The notes: generated from the sequence alone by a model not told the origin. Counted from the stretch's first letter, positions 28,917-40,514 are shown. The stretch is DNA of 64,000 nt from Blastocladiella emersonii ATCC 22665 (GCA_025594325.1 JANHCV010000011.1:930001-994000), one strand, 5' to 3'. A program made the numbers and translations.

Positions 28917-30513
28917 TCACGACTCGAGCGGTGACGGCGTGTACTTGAGCTCGCCCTTGGCGAACGGGCCCGTGAGCAGGGTCTCGTTGCCCTCGCGGCT
29001 GAGGACGATCTGGTACAGGTCGATGACGCGCGCGGCGAACCCGGCCTGGCAGTAGGCAAAGTAGTAGAGGAACTTGCGGTAGAAGTGGTCGGTGCCGATC
29101 TCGGCGCGGCGGCGCACGCCCTCGATCTCGTCGACCGACTGGTACGCCTTGTCGGACGCGGTCTCGGTGGCGCCCGTCGCGGCCGTGGTCACGACCGACG
29201 GCACGGCCGGCGCGTTGCTGACGGCGGCGCGCGCGACCGTCGGGTACGTCGCGACGAACTTGGCCTCCCACGCCTGCAGGGTGCGGGCGTAGTGCGTCGC
29301 GTAGTTCTCCATGTGCTGGACGATCAGGTGGCCGTTGGACGACTCGGTGGCGAGCGAGGTGATCTGGGTGATGGACGGCAGGAAGCCGCCGGGAAAAATG
29401 TACTTCTGGATGAAGTCGGCGCGCTTGCCGTACTGCTCGGCGCGGCGCTCGGGCATGGTGATGGCCTGCAGCACCATGATGCCGTGGTCCGGGTGCAGCA
29501 TGCGGTGGCAGATGTCAAAGTAGCTCGGCAGGTACTCCTTGCCGACGGCCTCGATCATCTCGACCGACACGAGCGCGTCAAAGTGGCCGTCGGGGAACCG
29601 CTCGGGCAGCTTGCGGTAGTCGCACAGGAGCACCTGGACGCGGCCCGCGGGGATGTACCCGGCGGCCTCGGCGCGGCGCACGCGGTCCTCGGCCAGCAGC
29701 TTCTGCTCGACCGACAGCGTGATGGTGACGACCTCGCACCCGCCGCTCTGGCGGACGGCCTCGACGGCGAGCCCGCCCCACCCGGACCCGATCTCGAGCA
29801 GCTTGGTGGTGGGCGTCAGCTTGGCCTTGGACAGGATCGTGGTGATCTTGCGCAGCTGCGCCGCCTCGAGCGTGTCGGTCGGGTCGGCCCAGTCCCACAC
29901 GGCGCACGAGTACTGCATGCGCGGGTCGAGGAAGGCGGCGAACATGTCGTTGGACAGGTCGTAGTGGGCCGAGATGTTGGACAGCGCGTTCTTGACCGAG
30001 TTGGCCAGGCGCGAGTGCATCAGGTAGTCGACCGACTCGGACACGAGGGCCAGCGGCGTCGACGTGTCCTCGAGGTACGGCTTGTTCTTGACCATGATCT
30101 GGTGGCAGGGAGGGGTACGCGTGCGTGTTAGACTAGTCCGGTGGGGCGAACGCGTCGCGACCCGCAAAACGGCGTACCAGGAGGAACGCAGCCATATCGT
30201 CGACGTCGACCTCGGCGGCCATGTAGGCCTCGGCGAAGCCCATGTCGCCGCCCGTGACGAGGCGCGACCAGAAGGCGTCGCTCTTGACGGTGAGCGTGGC
30301 GGCCGCGTCGGCGTAGACCGAGGGCTCGGTGGGCGGCACGGGCGACTTGGCGCCGTCGAAGACGAAGGTCGCGTTGCCGTCGCACTCGACCACGACCGTG
30401 ATGCGGCCGATGCGCAGGTTCTCGAGCAGGCCGAGGAACACGCGGCGGCCGATCTTGGGCAGCGGGTTGAGCGCGCTCAGCGACGACGACAGGGTGGAGA
30501 CGATGGAGACCAT
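28917..30513 (-). CDS. Cyclopropane-fatty-acyl-phospholipid synthase family methyltransferase
   Basis: Exon 1 (30178-30513) and exon 2 (28917-30098) join in phase across a 79-bp GTACGC intron to 505 residues. The family transfers a methylene from SAM to unsaturated acyl chains of membrane lipids. The N-terminal domain (RITVVVECDGNATFVFDG, FAEAYMAAEVDVDDMAAFLL) and the catalytic part (HYDLSNDMFAAFLDPRMQYS, then LLEIGSGWGGLA as the SAM site, SVEMIEAVGKEYLPSYF and QYIFPGG-like KYIFPGGFLPS) follow bacterial CFA synthase order. It ends with the usual helix (FAARVIDLYQIVLSRE). An Ala/Thr-rich insertion near residues 390-430 is atypical. It is divergent from a second, distant member at 31632, so the two may be co-regulated. 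Confidence 0.92.
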
Positions 30514-31631
30514 GGTGATAGTGGGTGCAAGAAGATGGGGTGGGTGTTGATGCGTTGCAAGAAGGTGAGGGCCGCTGCAATGAGCGATGGTTTACGTGTG
30601 CGTGTGCTATGCGAGGGTCCAAGGAGAGCGGGAGCGGAGGCGCGGGCACGGCGAGGGTATAAGGCCTCTGCCCGTTCTTCTCGGTCAGGCGCGTCGAGAG
30701 CGGGTGGGAACGGGGCCAGGGCCACGGTGGCCGGCCGGCGCGCGCGGCCGGTTGGTGCCTCCCTCCAGGCCGGCCCAGTCAGCGCCGCGGATCAGGATCA
30801 GTCAGGGCAGCGTGTGGCGAGCGGCGGGTGGCGCGCGCGGGCAACCCTGATTCGGGCGGCGGCCATCGTGCTTGCGTGGGCGTGGGCATCCGACATGGCA
30901 TCCGACGAAAGTCGATCGCGGGCGGGCGCGGCGCGGAGACAGCCGCACGCCGTGGCGTCCCGCCCTGCGAGACAAAAGCTCACGTCACCTGACTGACGTA
31001 AGAAATCCGGCGCGTCTCCGATCGCGAGCGCCTGCACGCGAAAACGCGCGCTTGTCTCCGCTTGCCGTCCCACGTTTGCCTCGCAGCACGCCGCCGCCGC
31101 GCTCCCACGTCCGCGTCCGCGAGGATGCGCGCGTGGACGTGGGAGCACAGAGCTCGGCGCGGAGGCCGCCCGCCGCGGGAGACACGCGCGCGGATCTCGC
31201 CGCCGTGGTGGCGGTGGCGCCGACCGGCGAGCCCGAGGCCGCGACGACGAGCTCGAGGATCGCTCGGATGAGGACGAGGGCAGGGAGGCGAGGCAGGCGT
31301 CCCTGATTCGCCGCCGATGGGCGCAGGGTCGCCGCCCTCGAAGCATGACATAAGCGTCGCAGCAAACCGCGCGACTGGGCGACTGGGCGTCCTTCGCCAC
31401 ATCTAATCACCCGGAGCCCGTTGAAATTCGGCGAGGGGACAAGCGCGAACGCGTGAGTGAAGGGGCCTCGCTTCCGATGGTCAGCGAGGCGGGACGGGAC
31501 GGGCCCCGCGAGCGCGCGGCTTCCGCGTCGGTCGGCCCCCCCGCACGGTCAAGATCCCACGCTGCCCCTCGCCCTCCTTCCTCTCTCTCCCCCCCGCTCA
31601 TAAACACATTGCAACGGGCAATATCACCACC
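30514..31631. promoter_or_regulatory. Divergent region between two methyltransferase genes
   Basis: This 1.1-kb GC-rich spacer separates the two cyclopropane-synthase-type genes. A TATA-like CTTATACC (minus strand) lies near 30660. ORFs inside are short and overlapping. A CT-rich tract at 31560-31600 precedes the plus-strand start. Confidence 0.4.
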
Positions 31632-32909
31632 ATGTAAGTCTACTATGCAACCGACACACCCCATGCACCCGAGCTGATCATCCAACTCCGTAGGTCCTCC
31701 GCCCTGTACTCGATCGCGTCGGGCGCCGCGGGCGTCGTCGACTCGGTGTCGCGCAAGGCCATCGGCATGCCCATCTTCTCGGCCGTCGGCGACGCCAAGA
31801 CCTCGGCCCTGGCCCCCGTTGAGTCGGCTGCGGCCGGCGGGCCGACCTCGGTGCTCGAGTCGGTCCAGGAGTGGGCCATCGACAACGGCGCCTACACGGA
31901 CGCGCTGCTGCGCCGCGGGATCCGCACGCTGCTCGCCAAGCGCCTCATCGACCTGCGCGCCGAGTACCACTACGACGACGTTGAGGTGTTCACGGCCAAG
32001 AAGGCCGAGTTCGCGCAGTCGCTGCGCCAGCTGCCCAAGATCGCCATCCACACGGACAAGGCCAACGAGCAGCACTACGAGGTCGACACCGAGTTCTTCC
32101 GCCAGTGCCTCGGCACCCACATGAAGTACTCGTGCTGCCTGTACCCGACGGGCAAGGAGACGCTCGACGAGGCCGAGCGCGCCATGCTCGAGCTCTACTG
32201 CGAGCGCGCCGAGCTCGTCGACGGCATGCACATCCTCGAGCTCGGGTGCGGCTGGGGCTCGCTCTCGCTCTACCTCGCCCAAAAGTACCCGCTGTCCAAG
32301 ATCACGGGCGTCTCCAACTCCAAGACCCAGAAGATCTTCATCGACGCCGAGACCAAGAAGCGCGGCCTCACCAACCTCAAGATTGTCACCGCCGACATCA
32401 ACAACTGGTCCACCACCGAGACCTTCGACCGCGTCATGTCCATTGAGATGTTCGAGCACCTCAAGAACTACGGCACCATCTTCAACCTCATCAACCGCGC
32501 CCTCAAGCCCGACGGCAAGTGCTTCATCCACATCTTCGTCCACCGGGACATGCCGTACCACTTCCAGACGAATGAGGACAACTCGTGGATGGCGCGTTAC
32601 TTCTTCGAGGGCGGCCAGATGCCGTCGGCCGACCTGTTCCCCGTCTACTTCCAGGACACGCTGACCGTCGAGCACCAGTGGGCCGTCAACGGCACCCACT
32701 ACGCCAAGACGTCCCTCCACTGGCTCGAGAACATGGACCGCAACAAGGACAAGTGCATGCCGTGGCTCGAGCGGTGCTACGGCGCTGATGCCGCTGTTGC
32801 CTGGTGGAACCGTTGGAGGGTGTTCTACTTGGCGGTGGCCGATCTTTTTGCCTACAACGGCGGCAACGAGTGGTATGTCCAGCACTACCTGTTCACCAAG
32901 AAGCACTAG
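31632..32909 (+). CDS. SAM-dependent methyltransferase, coclaurine-NMT/CFA-synthase-like
   Basis: The start codon is split: AT at 31632-31633, a 60-bp intron (GTAAGT...TAG), then G at 31694. The product is 405 residues, starting MSSALYSIASGAAG. It has MKYSCCLYPTGKETLDEAE, the SAM loop ILELGCGWGSLSLYLAQKYP, VMSIEMFEHLKNYGTIFNL and IFVHRDMPYHFQ. These blocks are typical of the CFA-synthase-like group that includes plant coclaurine N-methyltransferase and many uncharacterised microbial proteins, rather than classical lipid CFA synthase. The substrate cannot be inferred. The gene is divergent from the true CFA-type gene at 28917-30513. Confidence 0.88.
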
Positions 32910-33177
32910 GTGGCGGTTGCGCTCTGGGCGCGGCGCGTTGTTGATTCGAACTCTATACAGTAATACCTATATTGTAAACCTCATTGGAAGCTTAGTATTG
33001 AGAGCAGATTCAGGTCCCGATCGAGCGACTTCGGCTGCGGAGAGAGTAGTGGCGTCGCGCGGTCGCGTGAGTGGCGCAACGCGTTTCAGGCACAAGTCCC
33101 GTCGCCGGAGCTCGTCGCTCGCTCGTCGTGTTGCACGCTCTCTCCCGACTGACTATCAATGTAAACCGCAACGACCA

Positions 33178-33983
33178 TGCTATACTACTACGAAAAACAC
33201 GAAAAGCTCCAGGTAACCACGATTGAGTCGTCTCCTGGGGAGCTCTCAGCGAAACTTGGTGAGGCGCTTGAATCGCTTAGACAGCTCCTACGGGTGGAAA
33301 CCAACGTTAAGTTTGTCGACGTCACGCAGACTACTCCCGGAACGAGGCAGCTGATAGTGCACAACCATAGCGACAAAGACGTGTTCTTCCTTGCTTCGTG
33401 CAGGAACCCGTCCATCCGCGACTGATGCCCGGTCCAGTTTCAACAGTCACAGGTCGACACGCTGACCAGTAACTTCTGGTCGACTGTTGTAAATTCAGGG
33501 GAGCCTGTGCCGAACAATCTGCGGTTTGTTGCGTCGCCAAAGAGTTGGGGGGAGCAACCAGCTCACTGACAAGTAAGTTGATCTGCGCTTGACACAGCTT
33601 ACAAGCAAGCTGACGCGCGCGACTTCCGAAATCTCAAGCTCAAATGATGCAGTTGGCCAACCGCGAGGCCTCCGAACAGCTTGTAGCGGCCAGTGACGAC
33701 GGTCAGGACCTGGTCTTGCTCATGGCCGCACGCGCGTCCGCGTGAATTGCGACAGTCGCTGAGCGCTTCTCAACAACAGGGAAGCCTGTCGATGAGCTGC
33801 AGCGCACATTATCCCCATCCCGCAGGTTTCTGACGTGCGCAGCGTGCGTCGGCGCCAGTCTACGGCAGCAACCCGGCCAAAGACCTGACTGTCCCTGTGG
33901 AAGCTGACCCGAGTGCACCGGCAAAATCAGCTGCAGAGAGGATCAAGGCCCTGAAATTCAAGAAGCGGCGCCGTCTCACATAG
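33178..33983 (+). pseudogene. Decayed paralogue of the gene at 35003-36444
   Basis: An ORF at 33177-33425 (LRQLLRVETNVKFVDV) parallels the N-terminus of the intact gene (LGTLERVEMNLNVLDM). Further on, nucleotide similarity to the intact gene is direct: 33453-33487 matches the stretch starting near 35809, about 33650-33720 matches about 36006-36075, and the Lys/Arg-rich end before 33983 matches the end of the intact gene. The reading frame is broken by stops and deletions throughout. It lies upstream of, and on the same strand as, its intact relative. Confidence 0.65.
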
Positions 33984-34451
33984 CCTCACTTGGTCCTCTC
34001 TCTCTCAGGTTAAACAGACTCGTATCGTGTTCAAGGCGCTGATATTCTCGCGTCACGCCAATCCTGATCGAACACGTGATCTGCATTCAACTGACGGCTG
34101 AGAGTCGCACACAACGTCCTCGCTCTGAGCGAGCCCACCCACACTCCTCATGGAACATGCCAGCAACGAGCCGCGACTGCGTGCAATTTGAGGAAATTGG
34201 ATGGCTTCAATGGGCTCTGGACCTGCTTGCCGACCATGTGCTGGCCGCAGCAACGGCCATCATGGAACTCAACTCACGACTGGCTCAGCTTTTCCGAGCA
34301 ATCCTGTCCATGCCATGCATCGCGCCGTCGTCGCGTCCTCTGGCCATTCCGTCATTGGAGCCCTTGGACTGCAATTCATTGCTTGACGCAGCGTGGCCAG
34401 TTCGCGCTCCGTACTGGCTGCAGAAAAAAAATACGCACGCGTTCTCAGAGG

Positions 34452-34800
34452 GATGAGCCGCAAAGGACATCGCGGACGCGGGCAACATCCCGAGCGCCTC
34501 CGAGTGCAGCAACAAGGCCAACAAGTTCAAGTGTACAGTAACTACGTCGATGGGACGACGGCTGTCCTGAAGCTTATTCGTGCGGCGAGGGTCGAGATCT
34601 ACCTCGATCCTCTTCCCGCTGAATCACGACGAACAGTCCATCGCGCTTCGTGGTGGTGATTTGACTGTGGACCTGACAGCCATGGCGAAAGCAGGCGATG
34701 ACCCGCGAAGGGCATGGCGGACGCGGGCAACGACCCGAGTACCTCAAAGAGCAGCAACAAGGCAGACGAATTTAAGTGCACAGTAAGCTACGTGGTGGTA
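34452..34800 (+). repeat. Direct repeat pair, ~90-100 bp, spaced ~245 bp
   Basis: Copies lie at about 34452-34550 and 34697-34795. Both contain CGGACGCGGGCAAC, GAGCAGCAACAAGGC-like text and AAGTGYACAGTAA. Identity is roughly 80% by eye. The stretch between 34000 and 35002 holds no intact gene. Confidence 0.6.
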
Positions 34801-35002
34801 AAAATTTTACTAAGTAGATCTCATATATGCATATATCGGTTCGGGCAGCGGGCCGACATCGCGCGTCCAAGGACGCGTCGCTCACCTCCGCGTGACACAC
34901 GCAGCCGATTTCGGGAGTCACCCTCGTCGTCTAACCGCGCGCCTGTCTCATCTTCGCTCTCTCTTCGCGCGACGAGCACACCGCTGAGCCAATGGTAACA
35001 CC

Positions 35003-36444
35003 ATGCAATCGACACGAGAGATAGTCTATGAATCGTACATGCAGACTGAGTTTGCGTCGCCCCGGGAGCAACTTTACGTCATGCTTGCGACCGCGCTCAG
35101 CTCCCTTGGCACGCTCGAGCGCGTCGAGATGAACTTGAACGTCCTTGACATGGATGGCAGCGCAGCGGGACCTGGTCGTCGAATCTATATCGAGGTCGCC
35201 TCGTTGAAGGACCGGTACGCCCGTTTCGCCGCAGTAACGGGAAAGTGCAACGACGCACACTGACGGCGCTGCACAGGCGCGACGATTCGGCGATGAACTT
35301 GATGCGCCAGGCCCGCTTGTTCGCGGATGCCGGGGGTCGATGCACCTTTCTTGTCCGCGTCAATCCAATGGTTTCAACCGCTGACGGAGGCTACCTCTTC
35401 CTGGAGCGCGGCCTCGCTCACCACATCAACTCTGCAAAGCTTGGAGACGAGGACCTGCGTATCCGCATCGAGTTTCTGGCCTTCAGCAACATGCTTGCGC
35501 AGTCGGTCGTCGATGCAGTGCTCTGGTTCGTAGGCGCCCCGCTCGACGCACCCCCGCCCCACCGTGTCGCCATGGTTGGCGCGGATTTTGGTGACCTGCG
35601 CCAACTGGGCCTGATTCCCACGGGCGCCGTTGTTCCTCGCGAATTTGTAATGCCGTTCTGTTTCTCGTATGCGATGCCGCCCGAGCACGCGGCCGGCACG
35701 AAGCGGTCCATCACGTACGACTACGGCGGCGAGACTGTATCCTTCCTTGATTCGTGCACGCACTCAAACGTTCACAGCGTTGACCCGGTCCGGTTTGCGC
35801 GGCCACAGCTCGACACGCTGACCAACAACTTCTGGTCGATCGTTGAGCTCAGGGGCTCCGATATCAAGTACTCTGCGAGCTATCGTGCCGTCAAGGACTT
35901 TGGGTGGAGCGACGAGCTTGCTGACGCGTATGACGATGCGCTCGGCACGGCGCACAAGCAGTCTTACGTGCATGGCTTTCGGCCGGTCCAAGCTTACATG
36001 GTGCAGCTGGTCAACCGCGAGGTCACCGAGCATCTCGCAGTGACCAACGGCGATGGCCAAGCCGTGGCCTCGTTCGTGGCTGCTCGCAAGTCCGCGTGGA
36101 TCGCGACCGCCACCAAGCTAGCCAACCTCACACACATCCTTTCTTGCGTCACGGGGAAGCCCGTCGACGAGGTGTTCCCGTCGCACACGGCGCCGGCCGG
36201 CCTCGATCGCGAGTTCCAACGCGTGCACGAACTGCAGCGCGCGATCCCTGTCCCGCGGATCAGCGACGCGCGCGCACGTGCGTCGGCGCCGGTCTATGGC
36301 AGCGACTCGGCCGCCGATCTGACGGCCACCGTGGGCGCTGAGCCAAGCGCGCCGGCGAGCGCACCCACTGCTGGCAGAGCTCCCGTGGCCACTGAGGAGG
36401 GGGCCGAGTCCCTGAAGCGGAAGAAGAAGCGCCGTGTCGCGTAG
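35003..36444 (+). CDS. Unknown protein with C-terminal nuclear-localisation-like tail
   Basis: Exon 1 (35003-35214) and exon 2 (35277-36444) join in phase across a 62-bp intron (GTACGC donor, CACTGAC branch site, CAG acceptor), giving 459 residues. It begins MQSTREIVYESYMQ and ends in a basic cluster (LKRKKKRRVA) that resembles a nuclear localisation signal. The middle is globular-looking (FLVRVNPMVSTADGGYLFLE; LRQLGLIPTGAVVPREFVMP). I recognise no domain. A broken relative lies 1.8 kb upstream, so this belongs to a local, probably lineage-specific family. Codon use is less GC-extreme than in the housekeeping neighbours. It could be host or transposon-derived. Confidence 0.65.
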
Positions 36445-36721
36445 CGTCGGCCGGTCCGTTCTTTCGGCGATGTACAGATTCAGTCGTGACCTAATCGACG
36501 CAGTGATTTTGTCGCGTTGCGCCATTCTGATCGGAAACGTGACCAGCAACGGCTGGATTGCGCCATCCCGAGCCGGCGGAGAGTTTTCATGCACGCGGGA
36601 GAAGCGAAAGTGGAGCCGCATGACAAAACAGCAACAGGGACTAGGGCCGCGCCGCCTTCCCGACTGGGCCGCCGCGCAGGACTGCTCGCAAACATCAACA
36701 AACCCTGCCGCCGTCCCGCCC

Positions 36722-36727
36722 TATAAA
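36722..36727 (+). promoter_or_regulatory. TATA box of the SQR gene
   Basis: TATAAA in the context CCCTATAAAGCTCG lies 78 bp upstream of the ATG at 36805, followed by a CT-rich initiator-like stretch. Confidence 0.55.
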
Positions 36728-36804
36728 GCTCGCCCGCTCCCCCGCCCGCCCCTCGCTCTCTCCCGCATCCTTCGGCGGATCGCACCTCATACCCCGCACC
36801 CGCC

Positions 36805-38659
36805 ATGTCCGCCTCACACACCTCACGCCACCTCTCCACGGCCCTGCGCTCCATGTATGCCCGATCAGCGGGCATAGCGGGCGGAGGCGGTGGCGGAGGT
36901 GGAGGCAGCCGCCCGCGCGCCCTGCTCGCCAGCATGCACGCCGCTGCCGGCACGCCCGCCCTCGCCCGCTACACGGCGTCGGCGGCGTCAGCCTCGTCGC
37001 GCGCACCCACCTCGTCGATCCTCGCCCGCTCGCTCGCCACGGCCACGGCCTCGGTCAAGGCCGCCCCCGCCGCGCCCGTCGCTAAGCCCGACGCCGAGTA
37101 CCGCGTCGTCGTCGTCGGCGCCGGCACCGGCGGCCTCTCGACCGCCACGGCTCTCGCCGAGAACCTGCGCGGCGAGAAGATCGCAATCGTGGACCCTGCT
37201 AAGGAGCACTACAAGTACGTCGTCTTTGTCTGCGACCTTGCGCTCGTCTCGCGCCGTGATGATGTCGGCCGGTCGGTCGCCCGATACGCTATCGCGGTGC
37301 GCCGCCGACCATCGCATGCGCCCTCGCCGCCGCCACTGCCGTCCTTGATCGGAGCGCTAACAACGCCACGTTTCGCCACTCCCTCCCTCTGCTCCGCTTC
37401 GCTCGCCTCCCTCGCATGACAGCCAACCTCTCTGGACCTTTGGTACGCTCCCTCACACCTCGATCCGCTCGCGCACACGACCGGTCCCTGACATTCCCCT
37501 CCTCGCTCCCGCTCCTCTAGTCGGTGGCGGCCTCAAGCCCTACTCTGACTCGGTGGCCCCGCTCTCGTCGCTCATCCCGCGCGGCGTCAAGTGGGAGAAC
37601 TCGGCGGTGACCAAGATCGACCCGGTCGCCAAGCTCGTGCACACGTCTGGCGGCCGCACCCTCGGCTACGACTACCTGGTTCTCGCTCCCGGCATCGTCT
37701 CCAAGTGGGACGCCGTCAAGGGCCTCGAGGCGGCGCTCGCCGACCCGGCCTCGCGCGTCGTCTCCAACTACCACAAGGACCACGTCAAGAAGACGGCCCC
37801 CGCCTTCAAGTCGCTCGACCGCGGCCGAGCAGTCTTCACCATGCCCTCGACCCCCGTCAAGTGTGCCGGCGCCCCGCAGAAGATCGTCTACATTGCCGAA
37901 GAGTACTGGCGCGAGTCCGGCCGACGAGACGCCGTCGACGTCGCCTTCTACACGGGCACCCCCAAGATCTTCGCCATCGACAAGTACGCCGCCGCCCTGA
38001 CCGACGTCTGCACCCGCCGCAACATCCACACCCACTTCCTGCACAACCTGGCCGCCGTCGACACCACCCGCAACGTCGCCACGTTCCAGCGTGTCGCCTC
38101 ACCCGTCCCCGGCAGCCCACCCCCACCGGCAGATCCAGTCGAGGTGCCCTTCGACTTCCTGCACGTCACCCCGCCCATGGGCCCGCCGCCCTTCATCGCC
38201 GAGTCTGGCCTCGGCGACGCGGCCGGGTTCGTCAACGTCGACCGCCACACGCTACAACACGTCGTGTTCCCGTCGGTCTTTTCGCTCGGCGACGCGTCGT
38301 CGGTGCCCACGTCCAAGACCGCGGCCGCCGTCGCGGCCGAGTCGCCCGTCCTCGTCAAGAACCTGCTCGCGCACATGTCGGGCCGCCCGCCACCGGCGTC
38401 GTACGACGGGTACACGAGCTGTCCGCTCGTCACGGGCCGCAAGTCACTGATCCTCGCCGAGTTCTCCGGGTTCACGGGCCAGCCCATGGAGACGTTCCCC
38501 GTCGACCAGGCCGTCGAGTCGCTCGCCCTCTACAAGCTCACGGCCGACGTCCTGCCGCCCGTCTACTGGCGCGGGCTCGTGTCCGGCGGCTGGTGGAAGG
38601 GCCCCGCGCCCGTCCGAGCCGCCCTCAACAAGGTCTTTGGCCACGCGTCGTCCGCGTAA
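36805..38659 (+). CDS. HMT2: Mitochondrial sulfide:quinone oxidoreductase (HMT2/SQOR type)
   Basis: Exons 36805-37214, 37423-37442 (20 bp) and 37521-38659 join in phase to 522 residues. SQR oxidises sulfide and passes electrons to ubiquinone at the inner mitochondrial membrane. A long Ser/Ala/Arg-rich leader precedes the FAD-binding site (YRVVVVGAGTGGLSTATALA). The microexon supplies the conserved QPLWTF before VGGGLK. The cysteines expected to carry the sulfide relay are visible in STPVKCAGAPQK and GYTSCPLVTGRKS. The C-terminus has LAEFSGFTGQPMETFPVDQ. S. pombe Hmt2 and animal SQOR are of similar size after the leader. A poly-Gly run in the leader is unusual. Confidence 0.94.
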
Positions 38660-39927
38660 GTGACGCGTGGGGCCAACGGGAGTCGTTCCCGGCTCGCTCG
38701 CTCGTCGTCTTTCTCCTCTCTCGCATCTCCTGGTCTTCTTCGTGTGGGCGCCGTTCGCGTCACCGTCGGGATCGGTTGGTGTGGGGGGTGGGAGGGCGCG
38801 CGTGTGCGAGTAGATTGGAGTTGAGCCGTGTCAACGGGCGCGAGCGCGGCGGCCGGCGGTCGTGGCGGACGTAGTCGATCTACTTTCGGCGGACTGGCGA
38901 CGGCGTGCGGGATCGGCGGCGACGGTGGCGGCGTCATCGGCGGCAGGATCACCTTCAAGGAGAAACAACCACCAACTACTACCACCATCATCACCCAGCA
39001 TCTCTCCCAGCTCAAGTCAAAACGTAGAAACCAAGCATCCTCTCCTCATCCCTCCCTTCCTAGTGCAAGCCCGCGCTCGCGCCCCGCGGCCCGGTTCGAG
39101 TTCGTCTACTCGCCGCGCAGCGGGTGCGCGCAGCTGCAGTTCCTCTCTCGTCTCTCCCCTCTCGTCTCTCGCGCGGCCATTGTGCCAACCGACTTCTCCT
39201 CTCCCAAATCGTCTCCCCCTCCTCCTGCACATACTTCATCATTACCCCCCTCAGCTATATCACAAACTATCTCTTCGTCAAGAATCTACTGGTCTTCGCT
39301 TGAGCTCTCTTGAGGATCGTCGCCAGCTAGCGAACTGAAGGTCGCGATAGCCACCGTGTGATCGTAGGCATGTTCGCGATGGCCACCGTTTGACCGTGGC
39401 CATGGCCGCGGCTTTCGCTCACGCGTTGCCCATCACGATAACCATCACGCCGCCGCGCGTCTGTTCGATTCGTACAGCACGTTGACGGCGGATACGGCGG
39501 GTTCGTACTATGTGCCGCCGAGTCCGCTGGTACTGCCCATGTCCGAAGCGGCAATGATGATGCAGCGGCAGCATCAGTATCAGGCGACATGCGGAGCGGC
39601 CGCGTGGCCAGGGTTTGGGTCGCTGCGCGAGCGGACGGGTCACCGTGCGCTCGGAGGCGATTCTGGGTGAAGGCCGATGTATATACATCCTGCGGTGACG
39701 AACAGTAGGCGAGAGTGAGAAAGAAGGGAGGGAGGTGAGCACCCTCGCTACCCACGAGCTCGTCCATCCATCGGCAGTCACTTTGTGCGCGAGAAGGGCG
39801 AGCGGGAGAGCGAGCGATATCGGCAACATATGGCGTCGGAAACAAGAGCACGAGAGCAACAGCATGAGCGAAGAGCGGCAAGCCGAGGGGGCGAGCGAGA
39901 CGGAGTGAGAAAAATGAAAAAGAACCA
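38660..39927. other. Intergenic, no supported gene
   Basis: This 1.27-kb stretch follows the SQR gene. Short Ser/Pro-rich open frames on both strands look like composition artefacts. Around 39335-39425 there is a GATGGCCACCG / GCCATGGCCGCGG string similar to the repeats at 28.1-28.5 kb. Confidence 0.4.
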
Positions 39928-39999
39928 AGGTCCTACTGAGATTCGAACTCAGGTTACCAGATTCAGAGTCTGGTGTGATGACCGCTACACTATAGGACC
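39928..39999 (-). tRNA. tRNA-Gln (CTG)
   Basis: The minus strand folds as a 72-nt cloverleaf starting GGTCCTATAGTGTAGCGGTC, with anticodon loop CTCTGAA, T-loop GTTCGAATC and acceptor AGGACC. It has no intron. T-runs lie just downstream at 39911-39921. Confidence 0.95.
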
Positions 40000-40407
40000 A
40001 TGCTTCGACCTCAAAAGACGCCGGCACCAGCCTCCCCGATACCATCAAACAACCGGCTTCGCTTGGCTCGACCCCGATCGAAACGATGCCCTCCCTCCCT
40101 CCTTCCGCACTCCGTTGCTCACCCGACGCCGAATCAAGTGCGCTCGTACGAGCGAACAAGATGCACACTTGTCGTCGTCGTCGTCGCCGTGTGGTGCGCG
40201 ATCAACGGGGCCAAGACGAGAGGGAGCGGGCAGTTGGAACGCACCGCATTGCCACTGAAGCGGACGGGCGTGCTCACCCTCGTCGGTCCGCTGCGAACGC
40301 AGTTTGCGCGTATAAAAACGAGGAGGCAGGATCACAGTGGTGCTCGGTCCGCAGAACACGGATTGATGGCAAATGTGATCGAGCAAAGCGGACAAGAACT
40401 AGAAGAA

Positions 40408-40413
40408 TATAAA
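40408..40413 (+). promoter_or_regulatory. Upstream TATA element of tRNA-His
   Basis: TATAAA sits 17-22 bp before the tRNA-His gene, as in some Pol III genes with upstream TATA elements. Confidence 0.4.
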
Positions 40414-40429
40414 GCGACTACATTAGCAA

Positions 40430-40501
40430 GTCATCTTAGTATAGTGGTTAGTACTCCACGTTGTGGCCGTGGCGACCCCAGTTCGATTCTGGGAGATGAC
40501 A
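40430..40501 (+). tRNA. tRNA-His (GTG)
   Basis: A 72-nt cloverleaf starts GTCATCTTAGTATAGTGG, has anticodon loop TTGTGGC, T-loop GTTCGATTC and acceptor AGATGAC. It has no intron. Confidence 0.95.
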
Positions 40502-40503
40502 CC

Positions 40504-40514
40504 TTTTTTTTTTG
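40504..40514 (+). terminator. Pol III T-tract terminator
   Basis: A run of about 11 T follows the tRNA-His gene by a few bases. Confidence 0.8.

Noticed and set aside
38862-39338. 158-residue Ser/Pro/Arg-rich ORF downstream of SQR
   Set aside because: The composition follows the CT-rich DNA and there is no domain or splice support.
39419-40168. 249-residue minus-strand ORF
   Set aside because: It overlaps the tRNA-Gln gene and has no recognisable motif.
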